NCBI GenBank assembly: GCA_964655005.1
Contig: CAZZKE010000009.1
Coordinates: forward strand, 10,841 to 74,840
Direction of reading: 5' to 3'
Source: CAZZKE01 sp964655005
GTDB taxonomy: Bacteria; Pseudomonadota; Alphaproteobacteria; Rhodospirillales; JABHCV01
DNA: 64,000 bases
This document shows, in pieces, positions 43,834 through 52,760 of this stretch. The notes under the pieces were generated by a model, which was not told where the DNA came from, did not search any database, and worked only from the letters and a program-made list of their open reading frames with translations. The position numbers and the translations under genes are program-made. Position 1 is the stretch's first letter. Each line of letters begins with the position of its first letter.

Positions 43834-44868
43834 ATGCTGGTAGACGACTTCGATTTCAGCCTGCCCCGCGAGCTTATCGCGCAACGGCCAGTCTCGCCGC
43901 GCCATGACGCAAGGCTGTTGCTGGCCGATGGCGGCGGCGACCGCCGGGTATGGGACCTGCCGGGGCTGCTTGATCCCGGCGACCTGCTGGTTTTTAACGA
44001 TACCCGGGTAATTCCGGCCCGGTTGCGCGGCAAACGCGGCGAGGCGTCGGTGCAAGTAACCCTGCACATGCGTACGGGTAACGATAGCTGGAAGGCGTTC
44101 GCCCGGCCGGCGCGCAAGCTGAAGTCCGGCGATGACATCGTCTTCGCCGACGATTTTTCGGCCCGCGTTACCGGCAAGGGTGACGGTGGCGAGGTAAACC
44201 TGCGCTTTAACCTGTCCGGGGCGGGGCTGATGGCGGCGCTGGAACGCCATGGCGGCATGCCCCTGCCGCCATACATCAAGCGTCCGGGACCGGCCGACGC
44301 CCGGGACCGCGAGGATTACCAGACCCTGTTCGCGCGAAAAGACGGCGCCGTCGCGGCGCCGACGGCGGGGCTGCATTTCACGCCGGAATTAATCTCGGCG
44401 CTGGATGACCGTGGCGTCAAACGGGCGACCGTGACCCTGCATGTGGGGGCCGGCACTTTCCTGGCCGTAAAGGTGGAAGATACCGACGATCACCTGATGC
44501 ACGCAGAATGGGGCGAAATCGACGCGGCGACGGCGGCCGCCGTCAACGCCGCCAGGGCGGCGGGCGGGCGGGTTGTCGCCGTCGGCACGACATCGTTACG
44601 GCTGTTGGAGACGGCGGCCGACGGGGGTGGCCGATTGCATCCGTTTTGCGGCGATACGGACATTTTCATAACTCCGGGATATCGATTTAAAATTGTCGAT
44701 CTGTTAATGACCAACTTTCACCTGCCCAGATCGACCCTGTTCATGCTGGTCTGCGCCTTCGCCGGGATGGACGCCATGAAAAGAACCTACGAGACGGCCA
44801 TCGGCAAAGGTTATCGTTTCTATTCCTACGGCGACGCCTGCTTGCTTCATAGGGATCATGAATTATGA
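43834..44868 (+). CDS. queA: tRNA S-adenosylmethionine ribosyltransferase-isomerase
   Basis: 344 residues. QueA transfers and rearranges the ribosyl group of S-adenosylmethionine onto preQ1 in tRNA to make epoxyqueuosine. Seen: FDFSLPRELIAQRPVSPRHD at the N-terminus, LLVFNDTRVIPARL, GAVAAPTAGLHFT, THLHVGAGTFLAV-like VTLHVGAGTFLAV, and TNFHLPRSTLFMLVCAFAG. Its stop overlaps the tgt start by four bases. Start at 43834 fits the family length. Confidence 0.95.
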   Translation: MLVDDFDFSLPRELIAQRPVSPRHDARLLLADGGGDRRVWDLPGLLDPGDLLVFNDTRVIPARLRGKRGEASVQVTLHMRTGNDSWKAFARPARKLKSGDDIVFADDFSARVTGKGDGGEVNLRFNLSGAGLMAALERHGGMPLPPYIKRPGPADARDREDYQTLFARKDGAVAAPTAGLHFTPELISALDDRGVKRATVTLHVGAGTFLAVKVEDTDDHLMHAEWGEIDAATAAAVNAARAAGGRVVAVGTTSLRLLETAADGGGRLHPFCGDTDIFITPGYRFKIVDLLMTNFHLPRSTLFMLVCAFAGMDAMKRTYETAIGKGYRFYSYGDACLLHRDHEL

Positions 44869-45992
44869 CCGATTTCGGCTTTAAGGTGCTGGCGACGGAC
44901 GGTCAGGCCCGCCGGGGCCGGGTCGATACCGCCCACGGATCGTTTGATACGCCGGCTTTCATGCCGGTCGGCACGGCGGCCACGGTCAAGGCGATGCGCC
45001 CGGAATCGGTGGCCGAGACCGGCGCCCGGGTTATCCTCGGCAATACCTATCATCTGATGCTTAGGCCCGGCGCCGAACGCATCGAAAGGCTTGGCGGCTT
45101 GCATACTTTCATGAATTGGCCGGGGCCGATATTGACCGATTCCGGCGGCTTTCAGGTTATGAGTCTGGCCGGGCTGCGCAAGATGAGCGAAGGCGGCGTC
45201 ACCTTCAAATCCCACATTGACGGCTCCACGCACGAACTGTCGCCGGAACGATCCATGGATATCCAGCGTATGCTTGACGCCGATATAACCATGGCGTTCG
45301 ATGAATGCACACCGTTCCCGGCGACCGGGGAAGAGACCGAGACCTCTATGGAGCTTTCCATGCGCTGGGCCGAACGCTCGAAGGCCGCTTTTACGGAGCG
45401 CCCCGGCTACGGCCTGTTCGGCATCGTCCAGGGCGGCGTATTCAGGGAGTTGCGCGAACGGTCGGCGGCGGCGCTGTGCGGCATCGGCTTCGATGGCTAC
45501 GCCATTGGCGGCCTGGCCGTTGGCGAAGGCCAGGAAACCATGTTTCAGGTGCTCGACTACACCACGCCGATGCTGCCCTGGGACAAACCCCGCTATCTGA
45601 TGGGCGTCGGCAAGCCCGACGATCTGGTCGGCGGCGTGCTGCGCGGCGTCGATATGTTCGACTGCGTGATGCCGACCCGGTCGGGACGCACCTCGCAGGC
45701 CTTTACCCGGCGGGGAACCGTCAACCTGCGTAACGCCCGGCATCGGGAAGACCGCCGCCCGCTCGACGCCGAATGCGGTTGCCCGGCCTGCCGGGATTAT
45801 GGCCGGGCCTATCTGCATCATCTGGTAAAAGCCGGTGAAATTCTGGGCGCCATGCTGTTGACCTGGCATAACTTGCAGTATTATCAGGACCTGATGGCCG
45901 GGATGCGGACGGCGATCGGCGAGGGCAAGCTGAACGCCTTCGCCGCCGATTTTGCCGCCGCGCAGGGTTCGGGCGATATAGAGGACGAATAA
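44865..45992 (+). CDS. tgt: tRNA-guanine transglycosylase
   Basis: 375 residues. Swaps guanine-34 for preQ1 in tRNAs with GUN anticodons. Seen: TPAFMPVGTAATVKAMRP, LTDSGGFQVMSL with the catalytic Asp region, QMLDADI-like MLDADITMAFDECTPFPA, GLFGIVQGGVF, MFDCVMPTRSGR, and zinc ligands CGCPACRDY plus the later His (WHNL). Stop overlaps queF start by one base, indicating a queA-tgt-queF operon. Confidence 0.96.
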   Translation: MTDFGFKVLATDGQARRGRVDTAHGSFDTPAFMPVGTAATVKAMRPESVAETGARVILGNTYHLMLRPGAERIERLGGLHTFMNWPGPILTDSGGFQVMSLAGLRKMSEGGVTFKSHIDGSTHELSPERSMDIQRMLDADITMAFDECTPFPATGEETETSMELSMRWAERSKAAFTERPGYGLFGIVQGGVFRELRERSAAALCGIGFDGYAIGGLAVGEGQETMFQVLDYTTPMLPWDKPRYLMGVGKPDDLVGGVLRGVDMFDCVMPTRSGRTSQAFTRRGTVNLRNARHREDRRPLDAECGCPACRDYGRAYLHHLVKAGEILGAMLLTWHNLQYYQDLMAGMRTAIGEGKLNAFAADFAAAQGSGDIEDE

Positions 45993-46456
45993 TGGCCGAC
46001 AACATCTATGAAAATCTTACTCAACTGGGTGCGCCGGATGTCACCCCGGAAACGCCCGAGGCGGCAAATCTGGAAACCGTGGCCAATCCACAGCTTGGAA
46101 ATGACTATGTGGTGCGGTTCACCTGCCCGGAATTTACCTCTGTCTGTCCGGTCACCGGCCAGCCCGACTTCGCCCATCTGGTCATCGATTACGTGCCGGA
46201 CGGGTCGCTGGTCGAAAGCAAATCGTTAAAATTGTACCTGGCCGCGTTTCGTAATCACGGCGCCTTCCATGAAGACTGCACCGTCGCCATCGGCAAAAAA
46301 ATAGCCGCCGCCACGGCCCCCAAATGGCTGCGCATCGGCGGTTACTGGTACCCCCGGGGCGGCATCCCCATTGATGTGTTCTATCAGACCGGGGCGGCGC
46401 CGGAAGGCCTGTGGATACCCGATCAAGGGGTGCCCGGCTATCGCGGCCGGGGCTGA
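45992..46456 (+). CDS. queF: NADPH-dependent preQ0 reductase (QueF)
   Basis: 154 residues, unimodular QueF. Reduces the nitrile preQ0 to preQ1. Seen: FTCPEFTSVCPVTGQPDFAH with the catalytic Cys in SVCPVTGQPD, the E(S/L)KSxK motif LVESKSLKLYLAAFRNHG, and FHEDC. A start at 45992 gives the usual length. The upstream pathway enzymes (FolE, QueC, QueD, QueE) are not in the window. Confidence 0.93.
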   Translation: MADNIYENLTQLGAPDVTPETPEAANLETVANPQLGNDYVVRFTCPEFTSVCPVTGQPDFAHLVIDYVPDGSLVESKSLKLYLAAFRNHGAFHEDCTVAIGKKIAAATAPKWLRIGGYWYPRGGIPIDVFYQTGAAPEGLWIPDQGVPGYRGRG

Positions 46457-46472
46457 CAATAAAGGAAAAAAC

Positions 46473-47083
46473 ATGAGCGACTACACCCTGTTTATCGGCA
46501 ACAAAAACTATTCGTCGTGGTCCCTGCGCCCGTGGCTGGCGATGAAAGTGGCCGGCATCGAATTTACCGAGAAACTGATTCCGTTGTTCGATGACGACTG
46601 GCGGGCCAACATCGCCGCCGTCTCGCCATCGGGCAAGGTGCCGGTGCTGCAAGACGGCGAGACGACCGTCTGGGAAACCCTGGCGATCCTGGAATATCTG
46701 GCCGAGCGGCATCCCGACAAGGGGTTATGGCCCGCCGATACCGCGGCCCGCGCCATGGCCCGGTCGATCAGTTCGGAAATGCACGCCGGATTCGCCAACC
46801 TGCGCAACCACATGCCCATGAACATCCGGCGTCATACGCCGGGCCGGGGCATCGGCGACGGGGTCGCCGGGGATATCGCCCGCATATGTGAAATCTGGAA
46901 AAAATGCCGCGTCGCCTATGGCGTGGGCGGCGACTTCCTGTTTGGCGGCTTTACCATTGCCGATGCCATGTTTGCGCCGGTGGTCAGCCGTCTGACATCG
47001 TTCGAAGTCGAACTCGATGACATCTCGGCGGCTTACCGCGATGCCGTGCAGGCCCTGCCGCCGATGATCGAATGGTCCGATGC
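46473..47083 (+). CDS. Glutathione S-transferase, 3' end lost in assembly gap
   Basis: At least 203 residues from ATG 46473 (AAAGGA upstream). Thioredoxin-fold N-terminus YTLFIGNKNYSSWSLRPWLA with SPSGKVPVLQDGETTVWETL (glutathione binding), then an alpha-helical C-terminal domain. Typical length is about 225-230, so roughly 25 residues lie in or beyond the N gap. Seventeen bases after queF; functional relation to queuosine genes is not evident. Confidence 0.85.
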
Positions 47084-47183
47084 NNNNNNNNNNNNNNNNN
47101 NNNNNNNNNNNNNNNNNNNNNNNNNNNNNNNNNNNNNNNNNNNNNNNNNNNNNNNNNNNNNNNNNNNNNNNNNNNNNNNNNNN
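47084..47183. other. Assembly gap of 100 N
   Basis: Exactly 100 N, the conventional placeholder for a gap of unknown length. It separates the C-terminal ends of two convergent genes, so both are incomplete here and additional sequence may be missing. Confidence 0.99.
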
Positions 47184-47664
47184 CGCCCGCCTGTTCACGG
47201 CGGCGGATCAACCACCAGACGATTACCGCGCCGAGCAATTTCGAGGCGGTCATGGCCAGTACGCCGAGCGGGCTGAGCAGGCCGATGCCGGCCAGGAATA
47301 TGGTGCTGTCGACCGGTGCGCCGAACAGGCTGGACAGCAAAATTCGCTGCGACAATGGCCGCCCGGTGAAGCTGTAGACGGCCCAGTCGACCAGTTCGCT
47401 GACCAGAAACGCCGCCGCGCTGGCCGTGGCGATGAAAGGGTTGGCCATCAGGTAACTGATGCCGACGCCGACCAGCATGGCCAGCAGCACCCGGTGGCCG
47501 ATTTCGCGCTGGGCGAAATCGCGAAAGACGAAAACGAAACCTACGGCCAACGCCACCGGCGGCCACATGGTGCCGTCGGGTAGCCGGACCAGGGGGACCA
47601 CGGTGAAAGCGTAGTTGACGGTGACGATCAGGGCGATATACAGGGCGGTGAATTTATAGCGCAT
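47184..47664 (-). CDS. yhhQ: Queuosine precursor transporter (VUT/YhhQ family), 3' end lost in gap
   Basis: About 160 residues from ATG 47664 up to the gap. Hydrophobic helices with VUT-family features: FTALYIALIVTVNYAFTVVP, the signature FVFRDFAQREIGHRVLLAML (VUT: RDxxQ...G), AAAFLVSELVDWAVYSFT and FGAPVDSTIFLAGIG. YhhQ imports preQ0/preQ1. The location between queF and queG supports this. Full-length relatives are about 200-220 residues. Confidence 0.82.
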
Positions 47665-47755
47665 GAGATGCAATTTCCGTATTGTGCAGAACCGGCGTTC
47701 TATGGCGTTAATCGCGTAGCTATCATAATTCACATGGTTTTGGCGAGAGCATATT

Positions 47756-48781
47756 TTGGACTTGAAACAGGCCATCCGGCAACAGGCGCTGGCGGCGGGG
47801 TTTGCCGGCATCGGCTTTACACATGCCAACGCCGCGCCCGACGACGGCGTCAATCTGGCGAAATATCTGAATCAGGGCCGGCACGGGGATATGGGCTGGC
47901 TGGCCGAACATTTCGATCGCCGTTCCTCGCCGCACGGGATCTGGCCCGAGGCCAGGTCGGTCATCGTCCTGGCCATGACCTATGGCCCGGCTGAATACCG
48001 GCCGCTCGATAGCCGTGACCGGGGCAATATCAGCATTTACGCCCGCGGTCGCGATTATCACGACCTGGTCAAGAAAAGGCTGAAAAGAATCGCCCGCTGG
48101 CTGGTTGATGACCGGGATTGCGGGGTCAAGGTGTTCGTCGATACCGCCCCGGTCATGGAAAAGCCGCTGGGCCAGCGCTCGGGCCTTGGCTGGCAGGGCA
48201 AGCACAGCAACCTGGTGTCACGGGGCCTGGGTTCGTGGTTTTTCCTGGGGGAAATATTCACCACCCTGGAAATCCCTCCCGACCGGCCCGAGACCGATCA
48301 CTGCGGGTCGTGCCGGGCCTGCCAGGAGGCCTGCCCCACCGACGCCCTGGCGGAACCCTACCGGATCGACGCCAGACGCTGCATTTCCTACCTTAGCATT
48401 GAACACAAGGGGGGCATAGATGCCGACCTTGCCGCCGCCATGGGTAATCACGTTTACGGCTGTGACGACTGCCTGGCCGCCTGCCCGTGGAACAAATTTG
48501 CGATCGCGACCGGCGAAGACGCCTATTTGCCGCGAGCCGAACTGACGGCGCCCCGCCTGGCCGATCTGGCGACGCTGGACGATGCCGGATTTCGGGAGAT
48601 ATTCTCGGGCTCGCCGATCAAGCGCACCGGGCGGGACCGTTTTGTCCGTAACGTCCTGATCGCCATCGGCAATAGCGGGAAGCGATCATTGCTGGGCGCC
48701 GCCAGGGATCGGCTCGAAGACCGCTCGCCCCTGGTTCGCGAAGCCGCCGCCTGGGCCGTTTCGCGGCTTGCTACGCAATAA
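47756..48781 (+). CDS. queG: Epoxyqueuosine reductase
   Basis: 341 residues from TTG 47756 with GAGAG six bases upstream; no in-frame ATG precedes it. Cobalamin-dependent reduction of epoxyqueuosine to queuosine in tRNA. Seen: N-terminal cobalamin-binding fold (GDMGWLAEHFDRRSSP), SVIVLAMTYGPAEY, a two-[4Fe-4S] ferredoxin domain (CGSCRACQEACPTDAL and CDDCLAACPWNKF, about 183-250), and a HEAT-like tail (SPLVREAAAWAVSRL). Full family length. Confidence 0.93.
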   Translation: MDLKQAIRQQALAAGFAGIGFTHANAAPDDGVNLAKYLNQGRHGDMGWLAEHFDRRSSPHGIWPEARSVIVLAMTYGPAEYRPLDSRDRGNISIYARGRDYHDLVKKRLKRIARWLVDDRDCGVKVFVDTAPVMEKPLGQRSGLGWQGKHSNLVSRGLGSWFFLGEIFTTLEIPPDRPETDHCGSCRACQEACPTDALAEPYRIDARRCISYLSIEHKGGIDADLAAAMGNHVYGCDDCLAACPWNKFAIATGEDAYLPRAELTAPRLADLATLDDAGFREIFSGSPIKRTGRDRFVRNVLIAIGNSGKRSLLGAARDRLEDRSPLVREAAAWAVSRLATQ

Positions 48782-48850
48782 CGCTTACTTTTGCCGTGAC
48801 GGGCCGATATGATCGCCCCGGGGACACTGCTTATAGGGACACGCGAGCGT

Positions 48851-49540
48851 ATGCTTACACTTTCATCTTCCGATCTGGATACGGTCCGGTGTGCGCCGCT
48901 GTTGTCCGATTTGCCGGCGGAAGAATTGCACCGGCTGGTCGATGTTGCGCAGGTCCATGATTACCCGCGGGGCAAGCTGTTGTTCCTGCGTGGCGAACCG
49001 GCCCGAAGCATCTATCTGTTGCTGGATGGTTGGGTCAAGGTGTTCCGGGATACCCCGGACGGCGAGCAGACGGTGATCGGCATTTTAAAGACCGGCGAAA
49101 CGGTTGCCGAGGCGGCGATCTTTCTGGGCCAGGATTATCCGGCCAGCGCCGAAGTGGTCAGTCCCTCAAGGCTGCTGGAAATACCGGCTGATTTCCTGTT
49201 GAACCTGTTGCGCCACGACAGTGACGTCGCCATCAAGATGCTCGGTACCCTGTCGCAGCGGATGCGCGGACTGGTCCTGCATATCGAACAAATTCAGGCC
49301 CGCTCGACGCCGCAGCGGCTGGGCGATTTCCTGCTCGGCCTGTGCAGCGAAATGGATGGTCCGGTGGTAATCGATCTGCCCTACGATAAATCCCTGGTCG
49401 CCGCCCGGCTCGGCATGAAACCGGAAAGCCTGTCGCGCGCCCTGGCCAAATTGCGTTGCTACGGGGTCAGCACCAACGGGCATCAAGTCGAATTGGGCGA
49501 TGTTTCGGAACTGCGGGGTTTCTGCAATTCGGGTTCCTGA
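48851..49540 (+). CDS. Crp/Fnr-family transcriptional regulator (DNR/NnrR-like)
   Basis: 229 residues from ATG 48851 (the frame opens at 48809). N-terminal cyclic-nucleotide-fold sensor (YPRGKLLFLRGEPARSIYLL, GETVAEAAIF), dimer helix (QRMRGLVLHIEQIQARSTPQ) and C-terminal helix-turn-helix (VAARLGMKPESLSRALAKLR). The four N-terminal cysteines of Fnr are absent, so it is not an oxygen-sensing [4Fe-4S] regulator. Next to cytochrome P460 and NnrS genes, a nitric-oxide-responsive DNR/NnrR-type role is likely but not proven. Confidence 0.82.
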   Translation: MLTLSSSDLDTVRCAPLLSDLPAEELHRLVDVAQVHDYPRGKLLFLRGEPARSIYLLLDGWVKVFRDTPDGEQTVIGILKTGETVAEAAIFLGQDYPASAEVVSPSRLLEIPADFLLNLLRHDSDVAIKMLGTLSQRMRGLVLHIEQIQARSTPQRLGDFLLGLCSEMDGPVVIDLPYDKSLVAARLGMKPESLSRALAKLRCYGVSTNGHQVELGDVSELRGFCNSGS

Positions 49541-49595
49541 AGGCGGCCCCGCCGTCAGGCGAGGCCGCTTCCCGATAGCGGCGGGATTGGACGGG

Positions 49596-50150
49596 CTATT
49601 CGGCGTAGCGGTTATGGACATAGACCATGTCGCCGCCCGGCGCCAGGGAATGGCAGGCGATACAGCCTTTTTCGGCGCCCTTGGCGACGCGTCCGGCCAG
49701 CTTCATTTTTTTCGGATTCGTATCCAATGATCCGTCGGGCAGGAATTTCGCCCAGAACCAGTCCTTGTTTTCCGGATCATAACCCTTTTCCCGTTTAAAC
49801 ATGACGGTAATCGAGGTCATGTATTTATCTGGATTGTCGGCGACCTGTTCCAGCGTCGTCTCGTCTCTTTTGCCGTAGTTCTTTTTGACAATGACGACGG
49901 CGTGACGATTGTCGAAATTGATATGGCCATCCATGGTTTCGACAATATTGCCGTGCGGCGGGGATGTTTCATACGGCATGGGGTGCAGGGAATTGGCCCC
50001 GACCAGCCGGTTGTCCTTCATTGCGCCCCATAATTTCTTTGCATAGGCGATATCGCCCGGGTTGCCAAATGGCGCCGCCGAGGCGGTAGTCGGGGCCATC
50101 GATAACAACAGCAGCCCGGCCACCGCCAAAGTGTATTTTGAAATGTGCAT
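49596..50150 (-). CDS. Cytochrome P460-family haem protein
   Basis: 184 residues from ATG 50150, where a signal peptide begins (ISKYTLAVAGLLLLSMAP); the frame extends to 50210. Cytochrome P460/c'-beta family: KLWGAMKDNRLVGANSLHPM, the VIVKKNYGKRDETTLEQV strand and a C-terminal haem site CIACHSLA. Relatives oxidise hydroxylamine or bind NO in the periplasm. Whether the Lys-haem cross-link of true P460 is present cannot be decided from sequence. Downstream of nnrS on the same strand. Confidence 0.85.
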   Translation of the reverse strand: MHISKYTLAVAGLLLLSMAPTTASAAPFGNPGDIAYAKKLWGAMKDNRLVGANSLHPMPYETSPPHGNIVETMDGHINFDNRHAVVIVKKNYGKRDETTLEQVADNPDKYMTSITVMFKREKGYDPENKDWFWAKFLPDGSLDTNPKKMKLAGRVAKGAEKGCIACHSLAPGGDMVYVHNRYAE

Positions 50151-50213
50151 CATAGCGATCTCCATAATTCCCCATTGCTGAAATGACCGGGGCATAATGG
50201 ACGTTCGCATTCA

Positions 50214-50230
50214 GATGTGAAAATCACATC
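50214..50230. promoter_or_regulatory. Inverted repeat upstream of cytochrome P460
   Basis: GATGTGA-AAA-TCACATC, a perfect 7-bp dyad with a 3-base centre, 64 bases upstream of the P460 ATG. The half-sites resemble Crp (TGTGA/TCACA), but the usual Crp/Fnr spacing is wider. It may be an operator or just a small hairpin. Confidence 0.4.
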
Positions 50231-50258
50231 GCATCACTGACTCGTGAGCAATCTGATA

Positions 50259-51437
50259 TTAGAGTCTTGGACCGGTCAGGATCGGCCAGAATACGAAGCT
50301 GAACAGGGCGTACCCGCCGACCCACATCAGGCCACCGGTGATGATTATCGCAACTTCCATATCGCTGGCGAACAGGGCACCCACGGTTGGGCCGGTAACC
50401 CGCAACAGGGCGCCGATGATAACCAGCCCATAGGCCAGCACGATCAGCGGCGGCGCCTTCATCGGTCGCCCGGTATGGCCCGAGGCGGCGCGGGTCATCA
50501 TCGCCATGATCATCGTGCCCATGGCCCCGGCGCTAAGCGCGTGGATGGCGTCGCCGGGGGCGATTATGTCGCTTAGATCGGCCAGGCCCTTCAGGATCAT
50601 GCCCAATGCCAGCCAAATATGCCCCATATGCAAAATCCACAGGATCGGTTCATCGAGAACCTTTACCAGACGCCAGCGCCTCATGCGCAGCACCAGGATC
50701 ATCCCGGCGACCACGGCCACCGTCCCGGCGGCAGTGCGCCACGGACCAAAATCAGGCGCCGCCAGGTCCATGATTATGGCCAGGATCAGGCCGGCTATGG
50801 CCAGTTTCTCGACGGTCGGACTGGAAGTCACCGTCGTCGTGTCGCCCCGCGCCCGCAGCACGTTGGTAGTAAAGGCCGGGATCACCCGGCCGCCGATCAG
50901 GGCGATCAGCAGGCAAAAGACATAGACCCCCAGCCGCAGCCCGGTGGCGGCGGCGCCTTCCAGCAGTTGCAACGTATCCAGATGCATCAGCCCGTTGGCC
51001 AGCAGCAGGACCGCCAGCAGGGCCAGTAACGGATAGTTGCGGACCTGCCCGCACGCAATTATTTTTGCCCCAAGAACGGCGCACAAGGCGGTTAGCAGGG
51101 CCATATCGGCAATCGCTACGAACCAGGGGCCAAGCCCCCAGCCGACCCACATGGCGGCCCGGCCGATAATCCATAACAAGGCCAGTCCGGCCAGCCGCGG
51201 CCCGGCCACCGGCGGGCTGCCGGTCCAGCTTGGTACTGCGGTTAACAGGAATCCGGCCATCCCGGCGACCCCGAATCCAAACACCATTTCATGGCCGTGC
51301 CAATAAATCGGGCTCATCGGTCCCGGTAATGACGCCTCTCCGGCGTAGACGGCGATCCAGGTCAATAAAGGAAAAGTCCCATAAAGACCGGCGAACAGAA
51401 AAAACGGGCGAAACCCGGCGCTTATAATATGTCGCAT
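50259..51437 (-). CDS. nnrS: NnrS-family haem-copper membrane protein
   Basis: 392 residues with about twelve hydrophobic helices. NnrS family: GFRPFFLFAGLYG at the N-terminus, YWHGHEMVFGFGVAGMAGFL with conserved histidines, NLMHLD-like GLMHLDTLQ, GGRVIPAFTTN and HALSAGAMGTMIMAMMTRAA. NnrS proteins relieve nitric-oxide stress in denitrifiers and are NO-regulated. The neighbouring P460 and Crp/Fnr genes agree. Separated from P460 by 108 bases. Confidence 0.92.
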   Translation of the reverse strand: MRHIISAGFRPFFLFAGLYGTFPLLTWIAVYAGEASLPGPMSPIYWHGHEMVFGFGVAGMAGFLLTAVPSWTGSPPVAGPRLAGLALLWIIGRAAMWVGWGLGPWFVAIADMALLTALCAVLGAKIIACGQVRNYPLLALLAVLLLANGLMHLDTLQLLEGAAATGLRLGVYVFCLLIALIGGRVIPAFTTNVLRARGDTTTVTSSPTVEKLAIAGLILAIIMDLAAPDFGPWRTAAGTVAVVAGMILVLRMRRWRLVKVLDEPILWILHMGHIWLALGMILKGLADLSDIIAPGDAIHALSAGAMGTMIMAMMTRAASGHTGRPMKAPPLIVLAYGLVIIGALLRVTGPTVGALFASDMEVAIIITGGLMWVGGYALFSFVFWPILTGPRL

Positions 51438-51536
51438 CGCCCAAGCCTATGCACGGGTCCGGATGATTGCCTTGATGGAAGTCAAAACACGCATCTGCTT
51501 GACCGGCCCGTCCGGTTGGGGGAACCTGTCGCCGAC

Positions 51537-52361
51537 ATGAAAACAAAAGCGATAGTACCGGTTATTTGCGCCATCGGCGCGGTTGTTCTTTTGTCGGCGT
51601 TGCTGTTGGCCAAAAATCCGGCGGCCAGGGCGGCGGCGGTCGGCGAGAAATTCCGCGATTGCCCGGTTTGTCCGGAACTGACGGTGGTTCCCGCCGGTTC
51701 CTTTGTGATGGGGCGGAATGGCCCCTATGATAACGAAGGCCCGGCCCATCGCGTGACCATCGCCCAACCGTTCGCCATAGGCGTTTACGAGGTTACTTTC
51801 GATGAATGGCAGGCCTGTTTCGACGCCGGCGGGTGCGCGTTCGAACCCGACGATCATAAATGGGGCAGGGGGCGCAGGCCGGTAATCAACATTAACTGGC
51901 GAGACGCCCAGACATACCTGCAATGGCTGAGCGGAAAAACCGGAAATCGCTACCGGCTGCCGTCCGAGGCCGAATGGGAATACGCCGCCCGCGCCGGCAC
52001 CACTACTGATTATTGGTGGGGGGATCAGATCGGCGAAAATCTGGGAAATTGCCGCGACTGCAAAAGCCGGTGGAGCAAGCGCAGTTCGGCGCCGGTCGGG
52101 TCATTCAGGCCCAATCCATTCGGTTTGTATGATGTGCACGGCAATATATGGGAAATGACCCAGGACTGCTGGAACAAGACCCATCAGGGCGCCCCGGCGG
52201 ATGCGGCGGCCAGGCTTACCGGCGATTGCCGTTACCGGGTCATGCGATCCGGTTCCTGGTACTACTTTTCCAAGAACCTGCGTTCATCGTGGCGGTTCCG
52301 GGATGACGCCCGGGTCAAAAGCTATGGCATCGGTTTCCGGGTATTGCGGGAATTACCCTGA
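51537..52361 (+). CDS. Formylglycine-generating-enzyme-like protein lacking active-site cysteines
   Basis: 274 residues from ATG 51537 (the frame opens at 51429). An N-terminal hydrophobic segment (VPVICAIGAVVLLSALLLA) acts as signal or anchor. SUMF1/FGE-sulfatase fold: VPAGSFVMGRNGPYDNEGPA, INWRDAQTYLQWLSGKTG, YRLPSEAEWEYAARAGTT, NPFGLYDVHGNIWEMTQDC, and the final RSGSWYYFSKNLRSSWRFR. In true FGE the last motif holds two catalytic cysteines; here none is present, so it should not convert sulfatase cysteines. It may be a binding or regulatory paralogue. Confidence 0.85.
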   Translation: MKTKAIVPVICAIGAVVLLSALLLAKNPAARAAAVGEKFRDCPVCPELTVVPAGSFVMGRNGPYDNEGPAHRVTIAQPFAIGVYEVTFDEWQACFDAGGCAFEPDDHKWGRGRRPVININWRDAQTYLQWLSGKTGNRYRLPSEAEWEYAARAGTTTDYWWGDQIGENLGNCRDCKSRWSKRSSAPVGSFRPNPFGLYDVHGNIWEMTQDCWNKTHQGAPADAAARLTGDCRYRVMRSGSWYYFSKNLRSSWRFRDDARVKSYGIGFRVLRELP

Positions 52362-52370
52362 TATTACCGT

Positions 52371-52673
52371 TCAGGCGGTCAGGTCGACCGGATTGCGCCC
52401 GGTGCCGTCTGGTTCTCCACTGGAAGAAGCTTCCTGCGGCGTCACCGCTTCCTGTACCGTCTGATAGAGAGCCAGACCCTGGCTGGCGGCAATTCCGGTT
52501 TGGCGGGTGACGGTGGCCGTCGAGGATTCCGAGCCGATCAAACGGGCCTGTTCCACATGCGGCGCCGCCGTTTCCAGATCGCTGCGCCCGGCGCTGCCGG
52601 CGCGGTTGGGCGCCGGGGTGCTCTTGCCGGGCGGCAATATCTGGACGGCGCTGGCGATTGTAGTATCGGCCAT
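52371..52673 (-). CDS. Hypothetical protein, 100 residues
   Basis: Low-complexity, Ala/Ser/Thr-rich, without membrane segments. Middle segment ASQGLALYQTVQEAV is predicted helical. I do not recognise it; a faint resemblance to R-body RebB proteins is too weak to use. An upstream GGGAA near the ATG gives moderate support for translation. It lies between the FGE-like gene (convergent) and phaR. Confidence 0.45.
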   Translation of the reverse strand: MADTTIASAVQILPPGKSTPAPNRAGSAGRSDLETAAPHVEQARLIGSESSTATVTRQTGIAASQGLALYQTVQEAVTPQEASSSGEPDGTGRNPVDLTA

Positions 52674-52760
52674 AAGTATTCCCGTAAATTCCGGTAGGCA
52701 ATTTCAACAGCTATTGGTTTTATAGAGCATATTCCGGGAAATTTCAAACCGGCCACGAGA

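Noticed and set aside
47072..47377. Frames reading through the 100 N
   Set aside because: The N run is a placeholder; any continuous frame across it is artificial.
47665..47755. preQ1 riboswitch upstream of yhhQ
   Set aside because: Only a short AGAAC/GGTTCT hairpin is visible; the conserved loop and A-rich tail of preQ1 riboswitches are not.
49545..49580. Terminator between the Crp/Fnr and P460 genes
   Set aside because: An imperfect GC-rich hairpin (GCGGCC/GGCCGC) exists but no T-run follows in either direction.
50214..50230. Canonical Crp site
   Set aside because: Half-sites match, but the centre is three bases instead of six, so it is listed only as a dyad.
52371..52673. R-body RebB-like protein
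   Set aside because: Only a short LALYQTVQEAV stretch is reminiscent; no other Reb gene is nearby.
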